NCBI RefSeq assembly: GCF_001544835.2
Contig: NZ_FCNX02000021.1
Coordinates: 51,993-115,992 of the forward strand
Source of the DNA: Caballeronia fortuita
GTDB taxonomy: Bacteria > Pseudomonadota > Gammaproteobacteria > Burkholderiales > Burkholderiaceae
Reading direction: 5' to 3'
Length of the DNA: 64,000 nt
Shown: positions 18,856 to 27,112 of the stretch, piece after piece
Position numbering within the stretch: position 1 is the first letter of the stretch
Layout: every line of letters starts with the position of its first letter
The notes under the pieces: model-generated
What the model was told of the DNA's origin: nothing
Databases searched by the model: none
What the model saw: the letters and a program-made list of their open reading frames with translations, nothing else
Translations under genes and position numbers: made by a program

Positions 18856-18903
18856 TTGTTCCGATAAAACACTGACTGATATCTTCCAAATCATACGTAT
18901 GAT
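18856..18903 (+). promoter_or_regulatory. Promoter and palindromic operator of GntR sugar-acid operon
   Basis: TTGTTC (18856-18861) and TATCTT (18880-18885) are spaced 18 bp as a sigma-70-like promoter. The perfect 14-bp palindrome ATCATACGTATGAT (18890-18903) follows at the expected start of transcription, 16 bp before the GntR ATG. Position and symmetry fit autorepression by the FadR-type GntR protein. Confidence 0.6.
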
Positions 18904-18919
18904 CTAGAGAGGCGAAAAC

Positions 18920-19639
18920 ATGCCGACGTTGCACCGGCAAGTACTCAACCAGATGGGCGAGCAGATTTGTGCGGGCAAATTCGCGCCGGGCGACATCCTG
19001 CCAGCCGAAGACGAACTCGCCGAACTGATGCAGGTGAGCCGCATCACGATCCGCGAGACGATGAAGTCGCTGTCCGCGAAAGGCATGCTTCAGGTGCGGC
19101 GCCGTCACGGCACGATCGTATTGCCGCGCTCGCACTGGCAGTTGTTCGATCCCGATGTCATCACGTGGCGCGCGCGCTCCGGCGTGGTCGATGACGATCT
19201 CATCCGCGACCTGATGGAACTTCGCACGATCATCGAGCCGAATGCCGCGAAGCTCGCGGCGAAGCGCGCGACGCCAGAAGATTGCGCCGCGGTGCGCCGT
19301 GCATTCAAGGCGATGGAACGCGCCGTCGCCGGACAAGGCGAGTACGTGCCGGCGGACCTCGCGTTTCACGGTGCGATTCTCACCGCCTGCCACAACCAGT
19401 TCGTCCAGCAGATGCAAAACGCACTTTCCGCGATTCTGCGTACGAGCTTCGAGTTGAGCTCGGAGATCGAGGGCGGCCCGGCGCGCTCGCTGCCGATGCA
19501 CGAAGCGTTGTGCATCGCCATCGAACAAGGCGACGCGCATGCCGCCGAGCAAGCGGTGCTCACGCTGATCGAGCGCGCGGAGAAGGACTTCGACGATCGC
19601 GCGGCGCTTTCGCGCACCGTGAACGACACGCCTTCATAG
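18920..19639 (+). CDS. FadR-subfamily GntR transcriptional regulator
   Basis: A 239-residue repressor-type protein. The winged helix (residues about 1-75) shows GKFAPGDILPAEDELAELM and SRITIRETMKSLSAKGML with the GntR wing. The C-terminal all-helical FCD effector domain has the metal-binding residues expected in DLAFHGAIL and MHEALCIAI. FCD-type GntR proteins usually sense organic acids or sugar acids and dissociate from DNA on binding. A 14-bp palindrome sits directly upstream. The genes downstream encode an oxidoreductase, importer and enolase-superfamily dehydratase, so the effector is likely an aldonate or hexuronate derivative (inferred). Confidence 0.88.
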   Translation: MPTLHRQVLNQMGEQICAGKFAPGDILPAEDELAELMQVSRITIRETMKSLSAKGMLQVRRRHGTIVLPRSHWQLFDPDVITWRARSGVVDDDLIRDLMELRTIIEPNAAKLAAKRATPEDCAAVRRAFKAMERAVAGQGEYVPADLAFHGAILTACHNQFVQQMQNALSAILRTSFELSSEIEGGPARSLPMHEALCIAIEQGDAHAAEQAVLTLIERAEKDFDDRAALSRTVNDTPS

Positions 19640-19668
19640 CGCGCCATCACCGTTTTTTTCCATGACAC

Positions 19669-19690
19669 CGCAGCCTGCGAACAGGCTGCG
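19669..19690 (+). other. Perfect stem-loop in leader between GntR and SDR genes
   Basis: CGCAGCCTG (19669-19677), loop CGAA, CAGGCTGCG (19682-19690) form a 9-bp perfect hairpin. It lies in the 99-bp gap before the SDR gene. No T-run follows, so it is not a standard terminator; a T-run precedes it. It may be an mRNA processing or stability element. Function is inferred. Confidence 0.35.
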
Positions 19691-19738
19691 CGGGCGCGCT
19701 CGCGCCGGCGATCCGGGCACATCACATAAGGACCACGC

Positions 19739-20506
19739 ATGAACAAGTTGTTCGATCTCGAAGGCCGCACGGCGCTCGTCACGGGCTCGGCACGCGGCAT
19801 CGGCTATGCGCTCGTTGAAGGACTGGCGACGGCGGGCGCGCGCGTCATCGTCAACGGCACGAAAGCCAACACCGTCGATGCGGCCGTCGGCCGTCTTCAG
19901 GCACAGGGCTTTGACGCACGCGGCCGCGCGTTCGACGTCACCGACGAAACGTCGGTTGCCGCTGCGTTCGCGGCATGGGATGCGGAGGGCATCGAAGTGG
20001 ATATCGTCGTGAACAACGCCGGCATCCAGTTCCGCAAGCCGATGATCGAACTCGCGCTCGCCGACTGGCAACGCGTGATCGATACGAATCTGACGAGCGC
20101 GTTCATCGTCGCGAAGGAAGCGGCGCGCCGCATGATCGAGCGCAGGCGCGGCGGCAAGATCATCAACATCGGTTCGCTCACGAGCGAAGGCGCGCGCGCG
20201 ACCGTTGCGCCTTATACGGCGGCGAAGGGCGGCATCAAGATGCTCACGCGCGCAATGAGCGCCGAATGGGCCTCGTTCGATATCCAGGCGAACGCGATCG
20301 GTCCCGGCTACATCCTGACCGACATGAACCAGGCGCTCGTCGACAACGCGGACTTCGACAAGTGGGTCAGAAGCAGCAACCCGTCGCAGCGTTGGGGCAA
20401 GCCGGAAGAGCTCGTCGGTACGGCGGTGTATCTCGCGTCGGCGGCGTCGAGCTATGTGAACGGACAAATCATTTACGTCGATGGCGGCTGGCTCGCCGTG
20501 CTTTGA
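19739..20506 (+). CDS. SDR-family sugar-acid oxidoreductase (gluconate 5-dehydrogenase-like)
   Basis: A 255-residue classical short-chain dehydrogenase. It has the cofactor motif TGSARGIG (about 16-23), NNAG, catalytic Ser in NIGSLTSEG and the Tyr-x3-Lys pair YTAAK, plus the C-terminal YVDGGW. The overall pattern is closest to gluconate 5-dehydrogenase (IdnO)-like enzymes that interconvert keto-aldonates and aldonates with NAD(P)H. It is second in the operon GntR-SDR-MFS-ManD and 13 bp before the transporter. It likely reduces or oxidises a hexonate so that the dehydratase can act. Substrate not fixed. Confidence 0.85.
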   Translation: MNKLFDLEGRTALVTGSARGIGYALVEGLATAGARVIVNGTKANTVDAAVGRLQAQGFDARGRAFDVTDETSVAAAFAAWDAEGIEVDIVVNNAGIQFRKPMIELALADWQRVIDTNLTSAFIVAKEAARRMIERRRGGKIINIGSLTSEGARATVAPYTAAKGGIKMLTRAMSAEWASFDIQANAIGPGYILTDMNQALVDNADFDKWVRSSNPSQRWGKPEELVGTAVYLASAASSYVNGQIIYVDGGWLAVL

Positions 20507-20519
20507 CATCGGAGACATC

Positions 20520-21839
20520 ATGGACAACATCAAGGCGGTCGCGCCGCAACGATGGTGGCATCTCATGCCGATCATCTTCATCACGTACAGCCTCGCTTAT
20601 CTGGACCGCGCGAATTACGGCTTTGCGGCGGCTGCGGGCATCGACAAGGACCTGGGCATTACGTCCGCGACATCGTCGCTGATCGGCTCGCTGTTTTTCC
20701 TCGGATACTGTCTGTTTCAAGTACCCGGCGCGATCTACGCGCAGAAGAACAGCGTCAAGAAACTCATCTTCGCGAGCCTCATCCTGTGGGGCGTGTGCGC
20801 CGCCGCGACGGGCATGGTCAGCAACATTCCGATGCTGATGGCGCTGCGTTTCATACTCGGCATCGTCGAAGCGGCGGTGATGCCGTCGATGCTCATGTAC
20901 ATCAGCCGATGGTTCACGCGCACGGAACGCTCGCGTGCGAACACGTTCCTGATTCTCGGCAATCCGGTCACGGTGCTGTGGATGTCCATCGTGTCCGGCT
21001 ATCTCGTGCGCAACTTCGGCTGGCGCGAGATGTTCGTGTTCGAGGGCGTGCCCGCGATTCTGTGGGCCGCCGTATGGTGGTTCACGGTGAAGGATCGTCC
21101 CGCCGATGCGCCGTGGATGAGCGACAAGGAGAAAGCCGATTTTGACGCGATCCTCAAGTCGGAGCAGGCGCATATCGCGCCGGTGCGCGACTACAAGGCG
21201 GCGTTCCGTTCGTCCATCGTGCTCAAGTGCTGCGCCATTCATGCGCTGTGGAGTATCGGCGTGTACGGCTTCATCATGTGGCTGCCGTCGATCTTGAAGT
21301 CGGCGTCGAAATCCATCGATATCGTCTCGGTCGGCTGGCTCTCCGCCGTGCCGTATCTCGCGGCCATCGTGTTGATGCTCGTTGCGTCGTTCCTGTCCGA
21401 CAGGACGCGCAATCGCAAGCTCTTCGTGTGGCCGTTGCTGCTGATCGGAACGATTGCGTTCGTCGGTTCGTATCTCGTCGGCACGTCGAATTTCTGGCTG
21501 TCGTTCGCGTTGCTCGTGATTGCGGGCGCCACCATGTACGCGCCTTACGGCCCGTTCTTCGCACTCGTGCCCGAGCTGATTCCGAGCAACGTGCTCGGCG
21601 GCGCGATCGGCCTCATCAACGCGTGCGGCGCGCTCGGCGCATTCCTCGGCGCGTGGCTCGTCGGCTATCTCAACGGCGCAACGGGCAGCCCTTCCGCGTC
21701 GTATGTGTTCATGGCCACGGCGCTGCTCGCGTCCGTCGTCCTCATGATGCTCGTGCCCGCGCAGACCGGCCAGCGCTCGACACCCAAGGGAGGCACGGGC
21801 AGCAAGTCCGATTCCGTGGCTTCCGCTCTCGTGAAATAA
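20520..21839 (+). CDS. MFS anion:cation symporter (hexonate/hexuronate importer type)
   Basis: A 439-residue inner-membrane transporter with about 12 helices. The N-terminal motif YLDRANYGFAAAAGIDKDLG is typical of the ACS family (galactonate, glucarate, hexuronate and tartrate transporters), and the helix-2/3 loop is basic. The start at 20520 has GGAG 5-6 nt upstream; an in-frame start at 20481 lies inside the SDR gene. It is followed 3 bp later by the ManD-like dehydratase. It most likely takes up the sugar acid catabolised by this operon using the proton gradient. Confidence 0.87.
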   Translation: MDNIKAVAPQRWWHLMPIIFITYSLAYLDRANYGFAAAAGIDKDLGITSATSSLIGSLFFLGYCLFQVPGAIYAQKNSVKKLIFASLILWGVCAAATGMVSNIPMLMALRFILGIVEAAVMPSMLMYISRWFTRTERSRANTFLILGNPVTVLWMSIVSGYLVRNFGWREMFVFEGVPAILWAAVWWFTVKDRPADAPWMSDKEKADFDAILKSEQAHIAPVRDYKAAFRSSIVLKCCAIHALWSIGVYGFIMWLPSILKSASKSIDIVSVGWLSAVPYLAAIVLMLVASFLSDRTRNRKLFVWPLLLIGTIAFVGSYLVGTSNFWLSFALLVIAGATMYAPYGPFFALVPELIPSNVLGGAIGLINACGALGAFLGAWLVGYLNGATGSPSASYVFMATALLASVVLMMLVPAQTGQRSTPKGGTGSKSDSVASALVK

Positions 21840-21842
21840 CGC

Positions 21843-23090
21843 ATGGCAACGCTCATCACCGACGTCAAGGTCATCCTGACTGCGCCGGAAGGCATCAATC
21901 TCGTCGTCGTCAGGGTCGATACGAATCAACCCGGCCTGTATGGACTCGGATGCGCGACCTTCGCGTATCGGCATCTCGCGGTGAAATGCCTGATCGACGA
22001 GTACTTGCGGCCTTTGCTCATCGGGCGCGATGCCGAGGCAATCGAAGAGCTCTGGCAACTGATGCATCAGAACGCGTACTGGCGCAACGGACCGATCGAG
22101 AACAACGCGATCTCGGGCGTCGACATGGCGTTGTGGGACATCCTGGGCAAGCAGGCGAACATGCCGCTGTTTCAGTTGTTCGGCGGCAAGGTGCGCGAAG
22201 GCGTGCCGATCTATCGTCATGCGGATGGCCGCGATCTCAACGAACTCTGCGACAACATCCAGCGCTATCGCGACCAGGGCATCACGCATATTCGCTGCCA
22301 AAGCGGCGGATACGGCGGCGGCACATTCGGCCGCGCTCCTTCGAATGCGCCGCAAGGCGCGGCGGATGGCATCTATCTCGACAGCCGCAAGTATATTCGC
22401 GACACGCTCAAGCTCTTCGATGGAATTCGCAGCAAGATCGGCTTCGATGTCGCGTTGTGCCACGACGTGCACGAGCGTCTGAAGCCGGTGGAGGCGATTC
22501 GCTTCGCGCGCGAACTCGAGCCTTTCGAACTGTTCTTTCTGGAAGATGCGATCGCGCTCGAGGAAGGCGAGTGGATGCGCCGCTTGCGCGAGAAGACCAC
22601 GACGCCGCTGGCGCAGGGCGAGCTATTCAACAACCCGTATGAATGGCGCTTTCTGATTACCGAACGGTTGATCGACTTCATTCGCGTGCATCTGAGTCAG
22701 ATCGGCGGGATCACGGCGGGGCGCAAGCTGCAGATCTTCGCGGAACAGTTCGGCGTGCGCACGGCATGGCACGGTCCGGGCGACATGTCGCCGCTCGCGC
22801 ATGCGGCGAACATTCATATCGACCTCGCATCGCGCAATTTCGGTGTGCAGGAATGGTCGGGTACGGAGCCGCCGAACTTCGTGATCCAGGAACTGAAAGG
22901 ACCGCGCGAGGCACTGCTCGACGTGTTTCCGGGGCTTCCTCAGTTTCGCGGCGGTTTCGTCTATGCGAACGAGAAGCCGGGCCTGGGCGTCGATCTCGAC
23001 GAGCGCGAAGCGGCGAAGTATCCGTGCGAACGCAATGTCACCGTATGGACGCAGACGCGCCTGATGGACGGCGGGCTCCAGACACCGTGA
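21843..23090 (+). CDS. Mannonate dehydratase-like enolase-superfamily enzyme (ManD/RspA type)
   Basis: A 415-residue cytoplasmic enzyme. Metal ligands are visible in the expected order: ALCHDVH (Asp, with the Tyr/His acid-base loop YGGG before it), FFLEDAI (Glu) and AQGELFNN (Glu). The His base lies in AWHGPGDMSPLAHAANIHID. These define the D-mannonate dehydratase family, which eliminates water from D-mannonate or D-gluconate to give 2-keto-3-deoxygluconate; some members are slow or non-catalytic. Operon partners (GntR, SDR, MFS) support hexonate catabolism. No KDG kinase or aldolase is adjacent, so later steps must be encoded elsewhere. Substrate preference cannot be read from the sequence. 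Confidence 0.88.
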   Translation: MATLITDVKVILTAPEGINLVVVRVDTNQPGLYGLGCATFAYRHLAVKCLIDEYLRPLLIGRDAEAIEELWQLMHQNAYWRNGPIENNAISGVDMALWDILGKQANMPLFQLFGGKVREGVPIYRHADGRDLNELCDNIQRYRDQGITHIRCQSGGYGGGTFGRAPSNAPQGAADGIYLDSRKYIRDTLKLFDGIRSKIGFDVALCHDVHERLKPVEAIRFARELEPFELFFLEDAIALEEGEWMRRLREKTTTPLAQGELFNNPYEWRFLITERLIDFIRVHLSQIGGITAGRKLQIFAEQFGVRTAWHGPGDMSPLAHAANIHIDLASRNFGVQEWSGTEPPNFVIQELKGPREALLDVFPGLPQFRGGFVYANEKPGLGVDLDEREAAKYPCERNVTVWTQTRLMDGGLQTP

Positions 23091-23099
23091 CGCCCGCGC

Positions 23100-23984
23100 T
23101 CAGTCATCGACGATGAGCTCGTCCGCCCGCGACAAGAACAACGCGAGCACCAAAGACGCATTCGAACGGCTGTATCCGATCGCGAGATCGACGCCCGGCG
23201 CCGCGCCCGCCAGCGGCCGGCTCACGACCGACGACGGCAGCAGATTGTTCGCGTACTCGGGCATCAGCGACAGGCCGCGCGTCGAAGCGACGAGCGACAT
23301 GGCCATCGCGAGATTGTCGACGCCGTGCGTGGGCTTCGGATCGAGCCCGTTGTCGCGCAGATAGCCTGCCACGACGTCGTGCAGCACGCGCGCCTTGTTC
23401 GATGCCATGACGAAGGTCTCGCCTTGCAGGTCCGACGGATCGATCGCCGTCTTCGCCGTCAGCCGATGATCGCCCGGCATCAGCACGACGAGCTTCTCGC
23501 GATGAACGACGCGATATTCGAGGTCGAGCCCCGGCTCCACGCGCACGAATGCAAGATCGAGCTTGCCGCGCGCTACGGCATCGGCGAGATCGGGCGAGTA
23601 GCCGCTCGATACCGTGACATCGATGTTCGGTAGTTCGTCGCGCAACACCCGCATGGCGCGCGGCAGCCACGTCATTTCCTGGCCCGTCAGAAAGCCCAGC
23701 GCAAAGACCTGCTTCGCCGGGCTCGACGCGCGGCGGGCGGCTTCGATCGCGGCATCGACCTGGGCGAGCGCAAGTCGCGCATGGTCCAGGAACGCCCTGC
23801 CCGATGCCGTCAGCTCGACCCCGCGCGCGCTGCGGCTGAAAAGCTCGGCGCGCACTTCGTCCTCAAGATCGCGGATTTGCCGGCTCAGCGACGGCTGCGA
23901 GGTGAACAGCCGCTGCTCGGCGGCGACGGTGAGACTGCCCGTTTCCGCGACCGCGATGAAATAGCGCAGATGGCGCAGCTCCAT
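23100..23984 (-). CDS. LysR family transcriptional regulator
   Basis: A 294-residue LysR protein. The N-terminal winged helix is clear (MELRHLRYFIAVAETGSLT, then SQPSLSRQIRDLEDEV), with the linker helix and a periplasmic-binding-protein-like effector domain following. GGGAG lies upstream of the ATG at 23984. It is divergent from the SDR gene at 24228 across a 243-bp gap containing two similar 39-bp elements, and convergent with the ManD operon with only 9 bp between. It probably regulates the SDR gene. Effector unknown. Confidence 0.88.
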   Translation of the reverse strand: MELRHLRYFIAVAETGSLTVAAEQRLFTSQPSLSRQIRDLEDEVRAELFSRSARGVELTASGRAFLDHARLALAQVDAAIEAARRASSPAKQVFALGFLTGQEMTWLPRAMRVLRDELPNIDVTVSSGYSPDLADAVARGKLDLAFVRVEPGLDLEYRVVHREKLVVLMPGDHRLTAKTAIDPSDLQGETFVMASNKARVLHDVVAGYLRDNGLDPKPTHGVDNLAMAMSLVASTRGLSLMPEYANNLLPSSVVSRPLAGAAPGVDLAIGYSRSNASLVLALFLSRADELIVDD

Positions 23985-24016
23985 GTTTTCTCCCGTTCCG
24001 GCGACGCCTGCGCATC

Positions 24017-24129
24017 ATGCTTCCGAGGCATCTCGTCCAGCCTACAAAGTCTTTATCGCGCGCGCAATAGTAGGCGATGCTCGCCGGGCCATGCCTGGGA
24101 AGCATGCCGTCCAGCCTGCAAAGTCTTTT
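24017..24129. repeat. Two 39-bp direct repeats in the LysR/SDR divergent promoter region
   Basis: Copies at 24017-24055 and 24091-24129 match at 31 of 39 positions. The best core is CGTCCAGCCTRCAAAGTCTTT, preceded in each copy by an ATGC-N-GCAT inverted pair. The start-to-start distance is 74 bp, close to seven helical turns, so both copies lie on one DNA face. This suits cooperative LysR binding between divergent promoters. Confidence 0.55.
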
Positions 24130-24227
24130 TCGAGAACGACGAGCGAGCCTATATTGAGTTTCAACCTGCTCACCGAGTAATGCGGCACGAACAGCGCGCC
24201 GCGAACCCGAACCGAATGGAGCTTCAA

Positions 24228-24974
24228 ATGACTCAACCCGTCGTCCTCATCACTGGCGCCCTCACGGGCATTGGCCGCGCAACCGCCTTCGCGTTCGCCC
24301 GCCCGGGCGCACGGCTCGTCGTATCGGGCCGGCGCGCGGAAGCAGGCGCGGCGCTCGAAGGCGAGCTCCGCGAAGCTGGCGCCGACGCTCATTTCGTCAA
24401 GGCCGACGTGCGCCGCGACGAAGAAGTCCGCAATCTCGTCGATCAGACCGTCGCCCGCTTCGGTCGGCTGGATGTCGCCGTCAACAACGCCGGCACGGAA
24501 GGCCAGCCGGGGCCGATCGTCGATCAGACCGCCGACAGCTACGCCGACACGTTCGACACCAACGTGCTCGGCACGCTGCTGAGTCTCAAGCACGAACTGC
24601 GCGTGATGACGGCGCAAAAGGCCGGCAGCATCGTCAACATATCGTCGACGTACGGTCATGAGGGCGCGGCCTTCGCGGCGGTCTATGCGGGCAGCAAGCA
24701 CGCCGTCGAGGGCATCACGAAATCGGCTGCGCTCGAAGTCGCATCGACGGGCGTGCGCGTCAACGCCGTCGCACCCGGGCCGACCGATACCGGCATGCTC
24801 GACCGCTTCACGCGCACCGCCGAAAACAAGGCGGCCCTCGCCGCGAAAGTGCCGCTCGCGCGCATCGGCAAGCCCGACGACATCGCCGCAGCCGTACTGT
24901 TCCTCGCCGCGGATAGCGCCGCGTTCGTCACCGGCCAGATTCTGACCGTCGACGGCGGCAAGACGGCGGGCTGA
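24228..24974 (+). CDS. SDR-family oxidoreductase
   Basis: A 248-residue classical SDR: cofactor loop TGALTGIGRA near the N-terminus, VNNAG, Ser in NISSTYGHEG, catalytic pair YAGSK and the C-terminal TVDGGK. GGAG is 7 nt before the ATG at 24228; the in-frame ATG at 24216 has no good site. The cofactor motif reads TGALTGIG where TGxxxGIG is standard, so NAD(P) binding is expected. It is single and divergent from a LysR gene. Such enzymes often reduce aldehydes or ketones, but the substrate cannot be stated. Confidence 0.85.
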   Translation: MTQPVVLITGALTGIGRATAFAFARPGARLVVSGRRAEAGAALEGELREAGADAHFVKADVRRDEEVRNLVDQTVARFGRLDVAVNNAGTEGQPGPIVDQTADSYADTFDTNVLGTLLSLKHELRVMTAQKAGSIVNISSTYGHEGAAFAAVYAGSKHAVEGITKSAALEVASTGVRVNAVAPGPTDTGMLDRFTRTAENKAALAAKVPLARIGKPDDIAAAVLFLAADSAAFVTGQILTVDGGKTAG

Positions 24975-24993
24975 AGCCTGTTCGCGCACGGTC

Positions 24994-25962
24994 TCACGGC
25001 TGGCCGTTCTCCGGCGCTTGCGGAAAAAGATGCTCGCTCAGGAAGTCCACGAACGCCCGCACCTTCGGCGGCATCATGCGTCCCGAAGGCCACAGCGCGC
25101 GAAACGGAATGCGGTCGTGCAGGAATGCGTCCAGCACGGTCACGAGCGAGCCGTCTGCCAGTTGCTTGCGCACCGCGAAATCCGGCGCGTTGGTGAGCCC
25201 GAGCCCTTGTTCCGACATCGCGATGAGCGGCTCGACCGCGCTCGCCACCGCCGTCGACGGCAGCTCGACCTCGACGGGCGCGCCGTCGCGCATCAACGCC
25301 CAGCGCCGCAATCGCCCGGTGCGCGAGAAACGATGCTGAAGGCACGCGTGCGCGGCCAGGTCTTCCGGCCGGGCCGGCACGCCGTACCGCTTCAGATAGT
25401 CCGGCGAGGCGACGATCACATGCGCGTAATGGCCGAGCGTGCGCATCGTGAGTTGCGAATCGAGCGCGTCGCCAGTGCGCAGCACGACATCGAAACCATC
25501 CTCGATGACATCGACGATACGATCGCTGAAATCGATGTCGATCTGCACCTCGGGATAACGCCGCATGAACGCGGACAGCACCGGCATCAGCAACGTGCCG
25601 ACGAGCGGAATGCTCACGCGCAGCCTGCCTGACGGACTCGCGCGCGACAGCGCCAGTTCGGCTTCGGCCTCTTCGATTTCGCCGAGAATGCGCTGGCAGC
25701 GCGCGAGAAAAAGCTCGCCTTCGCTCGTCAGACGCACGCTGCGCGTGCTGCGATGAAAGAGCCGCACCGCGAGCCGCGTCTCCAGCCGCGCAATCGCCTT
25801 GCCGATCGCCGATGCGGAAAGCCCCAGTTGCCGCCCCGCTTCCGCGAAGCTCAGGGTTTCCGCCGCGCGCGTGAAGACGACCATCGCGCTCATATGATCC
25901 ATCGCCCCGCCGCCGCCCGCGTGGGCAACGGGCGCACGCACGGCGGAATCCGACTGTTTCAT
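24994..25962 (-). CDS. LysR family transcriptional regulator
   Basis: A 322-residue regulator. The winged helix begins at MDHMSAMVVFTRAAETLSF and continues through LGLSASAIGKAIARLETRL, the CrgA/DsdC-like LysR group. The start MKQSDSAV at 25962 is chosen because GGGAG lies 8 nt upstream; a start at MDHMSAM would also give a full domain. The effector domain ends near the conserved FVDFLSEHLFP typical of this group. It is the last gene of the minus-strand operon MDR-flavin reductase-Gfo/Idh-LysR, 22 bp after the dehydrogenase, so it probably regulates this operon and perhaps the divergent old yellow enzyme. Confidence 0.87.
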   Translation of the reverse strand: MKQSDSAVRAPVAHAGGGGAMDHMSAMVVFTRAAETLSFAEAGRQLGLSASAIGKAIARLETRLAVRLFHRSTRSVRLTSEGELFLARCQRILGEIEEAEAELALSRASPSGRLRVSIPLVGTLLMPVLSAFMRRYPEVQIDIDFSDRIVDVIEDGFDVVLRTGDALDSQLTMRTLGHYAHVIVASPDYLKRYGVPARPEDLAAHACLQHRFSRTGRLRRWALMRDGAPVEVELPSTAVASAVEPLIAMSEQGLGLTNAPDFAVRKQLADGSLVTVLDAFLHDRIPFRALWPSGRMMPPKVRAFVDFLSEHLFPQAPENGQP

Positions 25963-25984
25963 CGCGATGCTCTCCCGAATGCGT

Positions 25985-27112
25985 TCATGTCGATATCCGC
26001 ACGTCGATGAAGCGCCGCGCCGCATACGACGCCTGCGCAGCGTCGATCAGCCGATGCATGTTCACGGCATCCGCGAACGTGGGCGCGGTGCGCGTGCCGT
26101 GCCGCACGTCGTGCGCGTAGGCCCAATACAGCTCGGCGAGTTCCAGCACCGACGAAGGCAGGCCCGACGCCGGCAAGCGATGATAACCCTCCGGCACGTC
26201 GAGACGTTCGAGCGGCGCCTTGTCGCCATGGGCGCCGTGAATCGCGTAGTCGTCGCCGGCATCGCCGAACGCCGACACGTTGGTCACGCGCAGATCGCCC
26301 TGCGTGCCCGTGATGTCGATCTGCACGCCCGAGCCGTTGCGCTTGCCGCCTTCGATATGCACCGACAACACCGCGCTGCCTTCGAGCATGCCGGCGAGCA
26401 CGAGCTGATCGGGCGTCGATGTCGGCATCGACACGCCTGTCTCCCAGATCGTGACCTCGGGAAACTGGTTCGGCGTGAGCGCGGCGATCGATACCGGCCA
26501 GCCCGTCGCAGCGAACAGCATGTCGAGAAAATGCCCGCCGTAGATCGATACGACCGACGAGAAGTTCTCCGGCGGCACCGTCCATTCGAGCGCGCGCGTT
26601 CGCATCGCCTGGAAGTAGTTCATGCTCACGTGCATGCGCACCGAGCGCACTTCGCCGACGTAACCTTCGCCGATGAGATCGCGCATATAGCGGTTATGCG
26701 GCGCGAGCCTGCGCTGCAGTCCGGCGACATGACGCACGCCGCGCGCGTCGGCGAGGCGCAGCAGTTCTTCGGATTGCGCGAGCGTCGTCGTGAGCGGCCA
26801 TTCGCAGTACACGTTCTTGCCCGCGTCGATCGCGCGCTTCACGGTCCGCGCGTGCTGCGGCGCGGTGTTGAGCACGACGACGAGATCGATGTCGCCGCTT
26901 TCGACGAGTTCGTCGATGGACGCCGCCACGCGCCCGATGCGATACTCGCGCGCCGCCGCTTCGGCCGCCTCGCGCCGCTGGCTGTACACGGCCTGCAACG
27001 CGTACTGCGGCAGCAGATCGAGCACGCGCAGATGACCGTGCCGCGCCCAGTTGCCGACGCCGATCACGCCCACGCGCAGCGGCGCTTCGTGTTGTGCAAG
27101 TGCAAGCATCAT
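25985..27112 (-). CDS. Gfo/Idh/MocA family oxidoreductase
   Basis: A 375-residue dinucleotide-dependent dehydrogenase. The N-terminal Rossmann motif is VGVIGVGNWARHGHL. The usual EKP triad is changed: NVYCEWPLTT has EWP in place of EKP, so the Lys normally important for catalysis is absent. The second half has the family's substrate domain, with GGHFLDMLFAATGWP. GGAGG lies 6 nt before the ATG at 27112, which overlaps the flavin reductase stop. EWP variants are known among dehydrogenases with altered substrates, so activity may differ from sugar oxidation. It acts with the MDR and flavin reductase in the same operon. Confidence 0.85.
   Translation of the reverse strand: MMLALAQHEAPLRVGVIGVGNWARHGHLRVLDLLPQYALQAVYSQRREAAEAAAREYRIGRVAASIDELVESGDIDLVVVLNTAPQHARTVKRAIDAGKNVYCEWPLTTTLAQSEELLRLADARGVRHVAGLQRRLAPHNRYMRDLIGEGYVGEVRSVRMHVSMNYFQAMRTRALEWTVPPENFSSVVSIYGGHFLDMLFAATGWPVSIAALTPNQFPEVTIWETGVSMPTSTPDQLVLAGMLEGSAVLSVHIEGGKRNGSGVQIDITGTQGDLRVTNVSAFGDAGDDYAIHGAHGDKAPLERLDVPEGYHRLPASGLPSSVLELAELYWAYAHDVRHGTRTAPTFADAVNMHRLIDAAQASYAARRFIDVRIST

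Noticed and set aside
20469..22472. 667-codon minus-strand open frame opposite the MFS and ManD genes
   Set aside because: The plus strand encodes complete MFS and enolase-superfamily proteins; this frame has no family features.
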